Shown here piece after piece: positions 51,839 to 59,568 of a stretch of DNA of 64,000 nt. This DNA is from an uncultured Ezakiella sp. (GTDB taxonomy: Bacteria > Bacillota > Clostridia > Tissierellales > Peptoniphilaceae), in contig NZ_CALTVH010000001.1 in assembly GCF_943913045.1 (NCBI RefSeq), positions 286,804 through 350,803 on the forward strand. The letters are read 5' to 3'. Every line of letters begins with the position of its first letter. Positions within the stretch are counted from its first letter, which is position 1. Both the position numbers and the translations under genes were made by a program. The notes below the pieces were generated by a model, which did no database searches, was not told the DNA's origin, and was given only the letters and a program-made list of their open reading frames with translations.

Positions 51839-52732
51839 TTACCTCGCATACTCTACAAATATATCTGAAAGTGTCGGCTTAAAGATTCCGTAATTATCAA
51901 TCTTCAAACCCATTTCATTTATAGCATTCAAAAGTTCTGCCTGATTCTTGTCTGTCAGGTCTACAATTATCTTTTCGTCTTTGATAGATGTAGCAAAACC
52001 CTTTTCATTCAAGTCTCTGGCTACACCAACATTGTCCACATTTAATAGATCAATATAGACATTATTGCCGGCTATCTTTCTCTTTAAACCATCAATTGAT
52101 CCATTAACCACAACCCTACCGCCGTTTAATATAGCCAGGTCATCGCAAATTTCATCTACATAACCCATTTGATGGGAAGAGAAAAACATGAGCTTGTCCT
52201 TGCCAGCCCTTTCTAAAATCAAATCGCGGAGCAAGTTTGAGTTGATAGGATCAAGGCCAGAAAAAGGTTCGTCCATGATAATAATTTCTGGATCACCAAT
52301 CAGTGATTGGGCGATTTGAACTTTTTGTTGGTTACCCTTACTTAAAACTTCCAATTTTTTGTTGGCATATTCTTCCAGGCCAACGCGGTCTAAAAGTTCA
52401 AGAGCAGATTTTTTTGCTGCATGAGGATCATAGCCCTTTAACTTTGCAAAATAAACCAGCTGCTCTAAAATTTTAACTTTTTGGTACATGCCTCTTTCCT
52501 CTGGCAGATAACCAATCTTAAAGTTTTTAGCTGAAAAATCTTCCCCATTTAGAGTAATCTTGCCTGCATCTTTAGAAATAACTCCCATAAGTATTTTAAT
52601 TGTTGTGGATTTGCCCGCACCATTTCTGCCCAAAAAAGCAAGGGGCCGACCACTCTCAACATTAAAACTAATTCCCTTTAAAACATGGTTTTTACCATAG
52701 GATTTATCTATATCAATTAATTTTAATTCCAT
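51839..52732 (-). CDS. ABC transporter ATPase (NatA-like)
   Basis: From the ATG at 52732 (AGGAGG, 5 nt) 297 aa. Walker A GRNGAGKST at 35-43, the ABC signature LSKGNQQKV (about 134-142), Walker B IIIMDEPFSGLDP and the switch histidine in FFSSHQMGYVDEICD. The deviant signature with LSKGN and the C-terminal regulatory extension (about 215-297) are typical of NatA/CcmA-type exporters. It forms a two-gene unit with the permease that follows. Confidence 0.9.
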   Translation of the reverse strand: MELKLIDIDKSYGKNHVLKGISFNVESGRPLAFLGRNGAGKSTTIKILMGVISKDAGKITLNGEDFSAKNFKIGYLPEERGMYQKVKILEQLVYFAKLKGYDPHAAKKSALELLDRVGLEEYANKKLEVLSKGNQQKVQIAQSLIGDPEIIIMDEPFSGLDPINSNLLRDLILERAGKDKLMFFSSHQMGYVDEICDDLAILNGGRVVVNGSIDGLKRKIAGNNVYIDLLNVDNVGVARDLNEKGFATSIKDEKIIVDLTDKNQAELLNAINEMGLKIDNYGIFKPTLSDIFVEYAR

Positions 52733-52804
52733 ATTACCTCCTAACACAAGGTCATTATACCATAGATTTATGTTTTAAAGCAAAAATTTTTGTAAAAATA
52801 AATT

Positions 52805-52830
52805 AAAAAAGCCAAGGCAAAAGCCCTGGC
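52805..52830 (-). terminator. Terminator of the TIGR00300-like gene pair
   Basis: GCCAGGGC-TTTT-GCCTTGGC stem with one G-U and six U on the minus strand. Confidence 0.87.
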
Positions 52831-52845
52831 TAAATAAATCTGAAT

Positions 52846-53901
52846 TTACAGGTTGCGGTCAATATGACAAACAAAGTCGTGGATATTTGTAACCATAGTC
52901 TTAACTTCTAGGGTACCACGGTCTGATAATTTATTTACAGAGAACTCTTGCAAGTCGATTGAGTAAATAAATACAGGTCTAATCTCTCCATCAAATTCAT
53001 TGTATGATGGGGTCATATTGCCTGATGCAATTGTATGAAGTACTGTCGATAGACAAATGAGCATTCCAGTTTTTCTGGTGTGGGTGCGCATTTTGTTTTG
53101 AGCTTCATATACATTGTCAATGGTTTCTGGCATTGTGTATGGGTCTCTGATGCTTGCTGCAAGTACAAAGTCCTTGTTTTCCTTAACCATTGTGTGCATG
53201 ATGCCGCTCTTTAAAACACCTTGGTCAACTGCATCCTTGATTGATCCAGCTTGTCTAATGGTGCTTATTGCATCATATTTTAGTGCATCAAAATCTCTGT
53301 CTGAGTTTTCAAAAAGATTTTTTGTAATGTCAACAGTTGCGAAAGTATCTCCTGTTAAAATTGCATCTACATAACCCTTTTTTATCAGGCTTTCAAAAGC
53401 CTTTGATGCACGCTTATCATTTACAAGTGATGGCCCAATAACCCAAGTAATTGGCTCGTTAAATGATTTTACATACTTCATAATTTCATAGAGCTCATCA
53501 TAGTCTTTTGAGTAAGCTGTCTCACGGCTTCTGCCAGTTCTAAAAGCAAAAGTATCTCCGCCTTCTTCACCTGTAGCAAAGCCCTTGGTGTACATATAAA
53601 TTCCTTCGCTGGCGTCTTCTGTCCTGCCTACAATAACCTTATCGCCTTTTTTTAGATTTCTAAATTCAACGATTTCAACGCTAGTTGGACTAGTGATAAT
53701 AGGACAAGTATCCATCCTACTTTCAACTGCCAAAACCCAATTGCCATCTATCTTAAAGTATTCAGGATAAATTGAAAGCGCATGATAGTTATCTGGAGCA
53801 ACCCCGTCCATAGGAGCTTCCACATATTTGCAATTAGGGGCGTTTACTAAAAATTCTTGAGTCCAATCTGGTTCTTGATATTTTTGAAAATTATAAGCCA
53901 T
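52846..53901 (-). CDS. TIGR00300/LOR-SDH-like protein (ornithine cyclodeaminase-related), copy 1
   Basis: A 351-aa soluble protein of the family that includes archaeal ornithine cyclodeaminase and the C-terminal part of cyanobacterial arginine dihydrolase AgrE (TIGR00300, LOR/SDH-related). The C-terminal pattern LSTVLHTIASGNMTPS, YSIDLQEFSVNKLSDRGT and MVTNIHDFVCHI corresponds to the family's LHS, VDI-N and VTNV-F block; AASIRDPYTMPETI matches its GSIRDDGPLPEV. It is a diverged paralogue of the gene directly upstream, of exactly equal length, with one intergenic base of separation. Its exact substrate, and whether it works with the upstream copy, is unknown. Confidence 0.7.
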   Translation of the reverse strand: MAYNFQKYQEPDWTQEFLVNAPNCKYVEAPMDGVAPDNYHALSIYPEYFKIDGNWVLAVESRMDTCPIITSPTSVEIVEFRNLKKGDKVIVGRTEDASEGIYMYTKGFATGEEGGDTFAFRTGRSRETAYSKDYDELYEIMKYVKSFNEPITWVIGPSLVNDKRASKAFESLIKKGYVDAILTGDTFATVDITKNLFENSDRDFDALKYDAISTIRQAGSIKDAVDQGVLKSGIMHTMVKENKDFVLAASIRDPYTMPETIDNVYEAQNKMRTHTRKTGMLICLSTVLHTIASGNMTPSYNEFDGEIRPVFIYSIDLQEFSVNKLSDRGTLEVKTMVTNIHDFVCHIDRNL

Positions 53902-54957
53902 TTATTCCTCCACTAAAGCATTTCTAACATTTACACAAAAGTCTTGTACGTTAGTAACAATACTATCTACAAGTTGTCCTTCTCTTTCATTTACCACAGA
54001 ATTTGTCGCATAGTCACTGATGTCAATAGAACAAATATAAGTTCCGTAGATTTCGTCACCCTTAACCCTATACAAAGGAGCAATTTCTGTAGCGCTCACT
54101 GAGTGCAAGAGTGTTGCCAGAGTGATAATAATATCTGCATCCTTGACGGCATCGTGCATGGCATTTAGTCCGCAAGTAACATTGTGGTGAACTTCTGGTA
54201 GAGGTCCGTCGTCTCTGATTGATCCGCAAAGAACTATTGGCATTTCTTTTTCTACTAACTTTTTAATAAAACCATCTTTAACCTTGCCTGAATCGATAAA
54301 AGCCTTCAAAGAATCATAGTGTCTGGCTTCATTTAACAAGTCCAAGTGATTGTAGTGGCCGTTTGGAACTGACTCTTGAGTATAAATATTTTGTCCAAGA
54401 GCTGTGTTTAAAAAGCCCCCTTCAAGGTCATGAGTAGCCATGGCATTACCTGCAAGTAAAGCTTGAACATAACCTGCATCGACCAAATTTGCAAGTGCAT
54501 TTCTAGTATCGTAGTCAAAAACAACTGCAGGTCCAAGTACCCAGGCAATCTTGCCTCCCCTTGCCTTAACCTCTTTCATCATAGCAAGAAGTTTTTCATA
54601 GGCATCAGATGAGCCCTTAAACATTGGCATGTCTCCGCCGTCTAAATCATCGCTAAAGGCATCTTCCCTATAAATTCCGCACTTTTCACATGGGCAATCG
54701 CCAATCAAAACCATGTCCCCAACCTTTAAGTCTCTAGCTTGGACACATTTTAACTCTCCATCATTAACCACAACTCCCCTTAAAAAATGGTTGGTCGGTA
54801 GCTTAAATTCTCCATCAACCTTTATGTATTCCACATAAGGCTTGGTCAAATAAGCGCCAACAGGCATGCAGCCGTCTTTTTCCACTTTTTTAAAAGTCGC
54901 ATTTTGATAAGCATCTTCGTTAATCTTTTTAATCTTACTTACTGGAAAAACTGTCAT
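53902..54957 (-). CDS. TIGR00300/LOR-SDH-like protein (ornithine cyclodeaminase-related), copy 2
   Basis: A 351-aa paralogue of the next gene and the closer match to the family: CGSIRDDGPLPEVHHNVTCGLNAM (about 243-266), ATLLHSVSATEIAPLY (about 279-294), CSIDISDYATNSVVNEREGQ and SIVTNVQDFCVNV at the end. A Cys-rich patch GDCPCEKCGIYRED (about 87-100) is found only in this copy. Archaeal relatives convert ornithine to proline with NAD. The pair lies in one operon with a promoter before this gene. Heteromeric assembly is an inference from the tandem arrangement. Confidence 0.72.
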   Translation of the reverse strand: MTVFPVSKIKKINEDAYQNATFKKVEKDGCMPVGAYLTKPYVEYIKVDGEFKLPTNHFLRGVVVNDGELKCVQARDLKVGDMVLIGDCPCEKCGIYREDAFSDDLDGGDMPMFKGSSDAYEKLLAMMKEVKARGGKIAWVLGPAVVFDYDTRNALANLVDAGYVQALLAGNAMATHDLEGGFLNTALGQNIYTQESVPNGHYNHLDLLNEARHYDSLKAFIDSGKVKDGFIKKLVEKEMPIVLCGSIRDDGPLPEVHHNVTCGLNAMHDAVKDADIIITLATLLHSVSATEIAPLYRVKGDEIYGTYICSIDISDYATNSVVNEREGQLVDSIVTNVQDFCVNVRNALVEE

Positions 54958-54977
54958 ATCTACCTCCTAATGATTTA

Positions 54978-55006
54978 ATTATAACATAAATCTTGAAATA
55001 ACAAAA
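54978..55006 (-). promoter_or_regulatory. Promoter of the TIGR00300-like gene pair
   Basis: TTTTGT (55001-55006), 17 bp, extended-10 TGTTATAAT with hexamer at 54978-54983 on the minus strand. Leader about 14 nt. Confidence 0.55.
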
Positions 55007-55021
55007 CCATTTAAGTATAAT
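54993..55021 (+). promoter_or_regulatory. Promoter of the DUF1294 gene, interleaved with the divergent promoter
   Basis: TTGAAA (54993-54998), 17 bp, TATAAT (55016-55021). Its -35 box lies inside the divergent promoter's spacer. The predicted start falls on the Shine-Dalgarno GGAGG. Confidence 0.6.
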
Positions 55022-55037
55022 TAATTTGGAGGTAGAT

Positions 55038-55310
55038 ATGGAATCTTTATTTTATTTAATTATAACAATGAATATTATTAGCTTTGCGGTCTATGGCTAT
55101 GATAAATTTGCAGCCATAAATAACCGTTGGAGAATAAGCGAGAAAAATTTATTTTTACTCGCCCTACTGTTCGGAGGAGTTGGTGCAACATTGTCTATGA
55201 AAATCTTCCGCCACAAAACTCAAAAGCCCCTATTTTTACTTGTAATACCAATACTAACAGCCCTACAACTTGTCGCAATAGCCACCCTATATGGAGTAAA
55301 TCTCAATTAA
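55038..55310 (+). CDS. DUF1294 family small membrane protein
   Basis: A 90-aa protein from the ATG at 55038, 5 nt after GGAGGT. Three hydrophobic segments flank the family hallmark NIISFAVYGYDKFAAINNRWRISEKNLFLLALLFGGVGA followed by KIFRHKTQKPLF. These match DUF1294 (YdcC/YsdA-like) proteins, whose function is unknown. It is separated from the ABC cluster downstream by about 97 bp, which hold another promoter, so it is probably monocistronic. Confidence 0.9.
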   Translation: MESLFYLIITMNIISFAVYGYDKFAAINNRWRISEKNLFLLALLFGGVGATLSMKIFRHKTQKPLFLLVIPILTALQLVAIATLYGVNLN

Positions 55311-55336
55311 AATTTTACCTTTTATATAAATATAAG

Positions 55337-55361
55337 TTTATTCATATATCTAATGGGGTAA
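55337..55361 (+). promoter_or_regulatory. Conserved 25-bp element upstream of ABC unit 1
   Basis: TTTATT-N13-GGGTAA. It matches the copy at 57938-57962 at 19 of 25 positions with no gap. It ends at the -35 region of the first permease gene. It is probably a shared regulator site. Confidence 0.45.
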
Positions 55362-55390
55362 GGACATAACAAGAGACAGATTATTATAGT
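55361..55390 (+). promoter_or_regulatory. Candidate promoter of ABC unit 1
   Basis: AGGACA (55361-55366), 18 bp, TATAGT (55385-55390), followed by AAAGGAG and the ATG at 55408. The -35 sequence GACATAA recurs in the promoter of unit 2. Confidence 0.4.
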
Positions 55391-55396
55391 AAAGCA

Positions 55397-55531
55397 AAGG
55401 AGTTGTAATGAAAAATTTTGAATTTAATTTTAATCGAATAAAAACAAATATAAGGTCCAGCCGGCAAATTTCTCTGACAATTTTCTGTGCCATCCTTATA
55501 TCTGTTTTTATTTTAACCTGGGCCAGTTCAA
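55397..55531 (+). repeat. Near-identical tract, copy 1 (5' end of first permease gene)
   Basis: About 134 bp from the ribosome binding site through codon 41, nearly identical (about four mismatches) to 58427-58560, beyond which the two genes diverge abruptly. Confidence 0.85.
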
Positions 55532-56541
55532 TAATACTGGCAACTGTAAATCACAGGACCTACCTGGACAATATAAATTATAAGGACAGCGAAACCCGTG
55601 CAAGACTTATGTTCAGTGGTCGGTTTAATTTTAATGATAATCCCACGGATATTAATTACATAAGGGAGACTATGGATGAAAATTTTAAGTCTACCTACAA
55701 TTTTTCTCTCACTGCCGGTTTAACCGCCACTATAAATGGCGATATTACTGCTTGCGAGATAACCGGCATAAGTGAAAATTTCATAGACGACAGCTTTGTT
55801 ATTTTTTCTGGAGATATGGACAAGATTTATACAGAAAATGCCATAGCTATGAAAAAATCTATGACTGAAGAATTAAAATTATCTTTGGGCGATAAGGTTA
55901 ATATTAATGGGAGCGATTTTACTTTACAAACGATAATTGATGAGTATAAATGTTTTAGTTCAATATTTATGAGCCTAGATAATTATGATAAATTATTTTA
56001 CAATCAAAACAATATTCTGGACTTATATATAGATAATTTATCTGGACTTGAGCGAAGTTCTTTGGTCCACAAACTAAATAGACTTTTCAAAAACCCAAAT
56101 CTTTGGGATATTAAAGTAAAAAATGTAAATAAAAGGTACGAGGTCCTTGATGACTATATAAGTAAAGCCATAAGTGATGAAATCATACCAATTATAATGG
56201 TATTTGTTTTGGCAATAATAGCCATATTTATCTTGTATTATGGACTCATAAAATGGAGAAAAAGAAACATAGGCATACACATGAGCTTGGGCGCAAGGAA
56301 AAAAGATATTATTATGGATGCTAGTCTAGAGGTCTTTATCTATATGTTTACCTCAACTTTTATAAGCTTTTTGATTATAAATATCTTTTATAAATACTTG
56401 GCCTATATTTCTAGTATCTATAAAGGACCCCTCCTTTATCTCTTAGTCCTAGTTATTTCTGCACTGACATCAATAGTCATAGGCATATTCTCAGCCAAAA
56501 AGATATCATCCAAGCCAATTACTGAAATTATAGGAGGCTAA
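55408..56541 (+). CDS. FtsX/MacB-like ABC permease A1
   Basis: A 377-aa membrane protein with the four-segment FtsX-like topology: TM1 about 22-45, a large extracytoplasmic domain about 46-250, then TM2 (IIPIIMVFVLAIIAIFILYYGLI, about 252-274), TM3 and TM4, with KRNIGIHMSLGARKKDI in the loop after TM2 as in MacB permeases. It ends ITEIIGG. It is paralogous to 58437-59567. One base separates it from permease B1. No ATPase is encoded with this pair, so it presumably uses the one at 60922. Substrate unknown; related transporters handle antimicrobial peptides or lipoproteins. Confidence 0.82.
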   Translation: MKNFEFNFNRIKTNIRSSRQISLTIFCAILISVFILTWASSIILATVNHRTYLDNINYKDSETRARLMFSGRFNFNDNPTDINYIRETMDENFKSTYNFSLTAGLTATINGDITACEITGISENFIDDSFVIFSGDMDKIYTENAIAMKKSMTEELKLSLGDKVNINGSDFTLQTIIDEYKCFSSIFMSLDNYDKLFYNQNNILDLYIDNLSGLERSSLVHKLNRLFKNPNLWDIKVKNVNKRYEVLDDYISKAISDEIIPIIMVFVLAIIAIFILYYGLIKWRKRNIGIHMSLGARKKDIIMDASLEVFIYMFTSTFISFLIINIFYKYLAYISSIYKGPLLYLLVLVISALTSIVIGIFSAKKISSKPITEIIGG

Positions 56542-56542
56542 T

Positions 56543-57898
56543 ATGAAATATTCATTACACCGTGTTAATTTAAGAATATACCATAGGATTGTCCTATATT
56601 TATTTTTAATAATTGAAATTGCAATAGGGTCTGCCCTCTTGTTTTACTCATACTCTCACTTTATAGACGATAAAAAAGATTTTGATAAAACAAATAGATA
56701 TATTGAAGCTTCAACATCTGCGATTACAGCTAATCCTAACAAAACAAAAAATTTAACCTATGATGACTACCTATACTTAAAAGAAAATATCTTTAAAAAC
56801 ACCCAAGCTTCCTATACTGTCAATACAAGTCTAAATTTTGGAATTAATAATGACAGCTTTAGTATAGCCATAATTTTTATGGGACCAGAGGAGCTCAAAG
56901 AAACATTTGGAATTGACCAAGAACCAGGCAAGGCCTATATAGGCAAAACAGCCAAGAAAAATATACAAAAAATGGTAGGTTTAGAGAAAAAAAGACCACA
57001 TTTTGAAGTTGATAGTAACAGCGTGGCTTATCTCCCAAAAGAAGGCTACTACTACGAATTAAATGACATGGATGTAGACTTTACAAAGTCTTCTATTATA
57101 TTTCCAAATTTAGATACAGAATTAGAGTTTGTAGATATGCCAGAAGATACAAAAGATATATCTATAGCAACCGGTTCAGAAATACAATTAGATTCATATA
57201 GAGTAAGTAGAGATATATGTATGTCTATACAGCCAGAAGGTCGTTTTATGATTATCGTGCCCGCTGAATATGCCAGGGATATAGATAAAATTATAAGGCC
57301 TTGGAAGCATCCAACCCTATCTTTAATATATACAACTATTGATCCAAGAATAGTCGTTAAAGATTTTAAAGAAAGCCCCGAAGAAATTTGGCAGGCTATT
57401 GATTGCTTAAAATCCAAGCACCCTGAGGCTAACTTCAATTTAGACGATCCAAGAGCCATAAATAAGGATTCGATAAAGAAAAAAAGACAAAGCATGTACA
57501 AATATATGCTTACAAGTATCCTATTGTTATCAACTGTATCCTTAATAACATCAGGTATATTTTTGCTCCTACTCCAAAGTCGTAAAAAAGAAATAGCCAT
57601 ATCCTTAGCATGTGGATCGACAATTAAAACTCAAATCAAAGAATTGATTTTGGAGTTAGGTCTATTAATATTATATGGAATGATTGTGGGAGTTGCCATC
57701 GCATATATGTACGGAGATATAGTGGAACAAATTAGTATAGCCAAAACCAATTACATGACGGGAACTACCATTGTTACCAACATAGAACCCTTTATAGTCT
57801 TGCTAATAACTGGACTAATAATTTTGCTGACCAGCTCCATTTTGATAATTAAAGCTATTAAAAAACTAAATCCAATTGAAATTTTACAAAACGAATAG
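56543..57898 (+). CDS. FtsX/MacB-like ABC permease B1
   Basis: A 451-aa partner permease. TM1 is at about 15-37, an extracytoplasmic domain at about 38-318, and TM2-TM4 at about 322-345, 368-390 and 412-438. The cytoplasmic QSRKKEIAISLACGSTIKTQIKEL motif and the terminal LNPIEILQNE are characteristic of FtsX-type permeases. A and B differ in the extracytoplasmic domain, so the transporter is probably a heterodimer of permeases. Paralogue of 59569-60912, from which it has diverged more than the A pair's 5' end. Confidence 0.82.
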   Translation: MKYSLHRVNLRIYHRIVLYLFLIIEIAIGSALLFYSYSHFIDDKKDFDKTNRYIEASTSAITANPNKTKNLTYDDYLYLKENIFKNTQASYTVNTSLNFGINNDSFSIAIIFMGPEELKETFGIDQEPGKAYIGKTAKKNIQKMVGLEKKRPHFEVDSNSVAYLPKEGYYYELNDMDVDFTKSSIIFPNLDTELEFVDMPEDTKDISIATGSEIQLDSYRVSRDICMSIQPEGRFMIIVPAEYARDIDKIIRPWKHPTLSLIYTTIDPRIVVKDFKESPEEIWQAIDCLKSKHPEANFNLDDPRAINKDSIKKKRQSMYKYMLTSILLLSTVSLITSGIFLLLLQSRKKEIAISLACGSTIKTQIKELILELGLLILYGMIVGVAIAYMYGDIVEQISIAKTNYMTGTTIVTNIEPFIVLLITGLIILLTSSILIIKAIKKLNPIEILQNE

Positions 57899-57937
57899 AA
57901 AAACTTTATATTATTATTAAATATATATATATATTCG

Positions 57938-57962
57938 TTTATTTATAATTTTACTTGGGTAA
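57938..57962 (+). promoter_or_regulatory. Conserved 25-bp element upstream of ABC unit 2
   Basis: Second copy of TTTATT-N13-GGGTAA, 12 bp before the -35 region of the secreted-protein promoter. Confidence 0.45.
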
Positions 57963-57974
57963 CATACAACTAAG

Positions 57975-58002
57975 AAGACATAAGCAGGTTCTATACTATA
58001 AT
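57975..58002 (+). promoter_or_regulatory. Promoter of ABC unit 2 (secreted protein, permeases, ATPase)
   Basis: AAGACA (57975-57980), 16 bp, TATAAT (57997-58002), leader about 10 nt before AGGAGGGG. Confidence 0.55.
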
Positions 58003-58018
58003 ATAAAGGAGGGGTATT

Positions 58019-58375
58019 ATGAAGAAATTTACATCAATTTTGTTAATTACATTAGCAGTTATTTCTTTTTTAGTAACACCTACTATGGCAAAAAGCATGC
58101 AGTTAACAACTGATGTTATCAGACATGAGTCAATCATTGTTTCTCGTGGTGTATTTAGGCAATGTCAAGCTTGTAGTAACGGAACACTTGATCTTGTCGA
58201 CACCAGTAGCGAAACTGAAAGGTTTGCTTACGATAGTAAATGTGCTCATTATCCACATGGCTATGACTATTATTATAGTACAGATACAAATTATTACTAC
58301 AAGTGCTCTAATTGTGGACATAGCAAGTTAGATAACGCTAAAAGCTATAGGATGGAGTGTCACGGAACATATTAA
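58019..58375 (+). CDS. Secreted cysteine-rich small protein encoded with the ABC transporter
   Basis: A 118-aa precursor that I do not recognise. A Sec signal peptide (about 1-24) ends TMA-KS. The mature 94 residues hold six cysteines: a CQAC pair (about 49-52), single Cys about 75, a CSNC pair (about 95-98) and one near the C-terminus. The two CxxC pairs resemble a treble-clef or zinc-ribbon knuckle, and the intervening region is rich in tyrosine and histidine (HYPHGYDYYYSTDTNYYY). There is no lipobox, LPXTG or membrane segment, so it is probably released. AGGAGGGG precedes the ATG. It lies between two permease pairs and heads the second unit, suggesting it is a substrate, ligand or bacteriocin-like product of that transporter. 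Confidence 0.75.
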   Translation: MKKFTSILLITLAVISFLVTPTMAKSMQLTTDVIRHESIIVSRGVFRQCQACSNGTLDLVDTSSETERFAYDSKCAHYPHGYDYYYSTDTNYYYKCSNCGHSKLDNAKSYRMECHGTY

Positions 58376-58426
58376 AATAAATCATCAAATAGAACTTGCT
58401 TGGGGTCTTCTTTTTTATTAAACAAA

Positions 58427-58560
58427 AGGAGTTGTAATGAAAAATTTTGAATTTAATTTTAATCGAATTAAAACAAATATAAGGTCCAGCCAGCAAATTT
58501 CTCTGACAATTTTCTCTGCAATCCTTATATCTGTTTTTATTTTAACCTGGGCCAGTTCAA
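58427..58560 (+). repeat. Near-identical tract, copy 2 (5' end of second permease gene)
   Basis: Matches 55397-55531 with about four mismatches, including the AAGGAGTTGTAATG initiation region. The identity ends abruptly at about codon 41. Confidence 0.85.
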
Positions 58561-59567
58561 CGATTCTGGCCGCTATCAACTATCGGTCATACTTAAATCA
58601 GGTTTCTTATGATCCTGACGAAGTCTATGCACGATTGTCCTATTCCAGAAACTATTCTACTGAAAATAAATTAACTGCTGACTTTGTCCAAAAAGCTATG
58701 GCCTATGAGTTTGACAATGACTACAATTTTGCTATGTCCACTGGGACCAATATTGCCATTAATGGACATATAATGAACTTACAAATAGCAGGGCTTGGAG
58801 ATAACTTTATTGATGATACTTTTGTAGTCTTGGATGGAGATGTCAATAAAATTTATAGTGAGGATGCCATTGCCATTATAGAATCTTTGGCTAACAAACT
58901 AAATCTCTTTGTTGGAGACAAGGTAAATATAAATGGTAAGGAATTTGAGCTTTGTGCTATCGTAGATGAATACAAGTGCTTTGACTACATATTTATGTCA
59001 ATAGAAAATTACGAAGACCTATTTGCAAATGTTAGCATGGGTCTGAATTTGTATATAAAAAATTTGTCACATGGAGATATCAGCTCTCTAACCCACAAGC
59101 TAGACCGTATTTTCAAGGCTCCAACTCTTAGTAACATAAGAGTTGAAGAATACAAGGATAGAAATGAGCTTTTGGATTACTATGTAGAGAATGCTGTTTC
59201 AAAAGATATTATTCCAATAATTATAATCTTTATCCTGTCTATAATTTCTCTTGTAGTTTTATACTTTGGCCTTATTAAATGGCGGAAGCGAAATATCGGC
59301 GTCCACTTAAGTCTGGGCGCCAGTCCAAAGGATATAAAGTTAGATTCAACTTTGGAAATCCTTGGATATATGCTTGTCTCTACCCTGATTAGTTTTATAG
59401 CTATCAATATATTTTACAATCAATTATCCTACATGACATCAATTTTGATAAATAAGTGGCTTTACATTTTTGTGCTAGCTATAAACATATTGTTAGCTCT
59501 TTTAATCGGGGCCCTAGCAGCCAGAAAAATTACCTCAGAGCCAATTAATGAAATGATAGGAGGATAA
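58437..59567 (+). CDS. FtsX/MacB-like ABC permease A2
   Basis: A 376-aa paralogue of the permease at 55408. The first 40 residues are almost identical at protein and DNA level, while the extracytoplasmic domain (about 46-250) shares only scattered residues. TM2 (DIIPIIIIFILSIISLVVLYFGLI) and the loop WRKRNIGVHLSLGASPKDI are conserved. It ends INEMIGG. It is 61 bp after the secreted-protein gene with no clear promoter, so it is likely read from the promoter at 57975-58002. Confidence 0.82.
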   Translation: MKNFEFNFNRIKTNIRSSQQISLTIFSAILISVFILTWASSTILAAINYRSYLNQVSYDPDEVYARLSYSRNYSTENKLTADFVQKAMAYEFDNDYNFAMSTGTNIAINGHIMNLQIAGLGDNFIDDTFVVLDGDVNKIYSEDAIAIIESLANKLNLFVGDKVNINGKEFELCAIVDEYKCFDYIFMSIENYEDLFANVSMGLNLYIKNLSHGDISSLTHKLDRIFKAPTLSNIRVEEYKDRNELLDYYVENAVSKDIIPIIIIFILSIISLVVLYFGLIKWRKRNIGVHLSLGASPKDIKLDSTLEILGYMLVSTLISFIAINIFYNQLSYMTSILINKWLYIFVLAINILLALLIGALAARKITSEPINEMIGG

Positions 59568-59568
59568 A

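Noticed and set aside
58376..58426. Terminator between the secreted protein and permease A2
   Set aside because: A T-rich stretch is present but the preceding bases form only a weak, bulged hairpin, so read-through is more likely.
55397..58560. Transposon or IS ends explaining the duplicated permease 5' tract
   Set aside because: No transposase gene, inverted terminal repeats or target duplication; the tract is coding and in frame.
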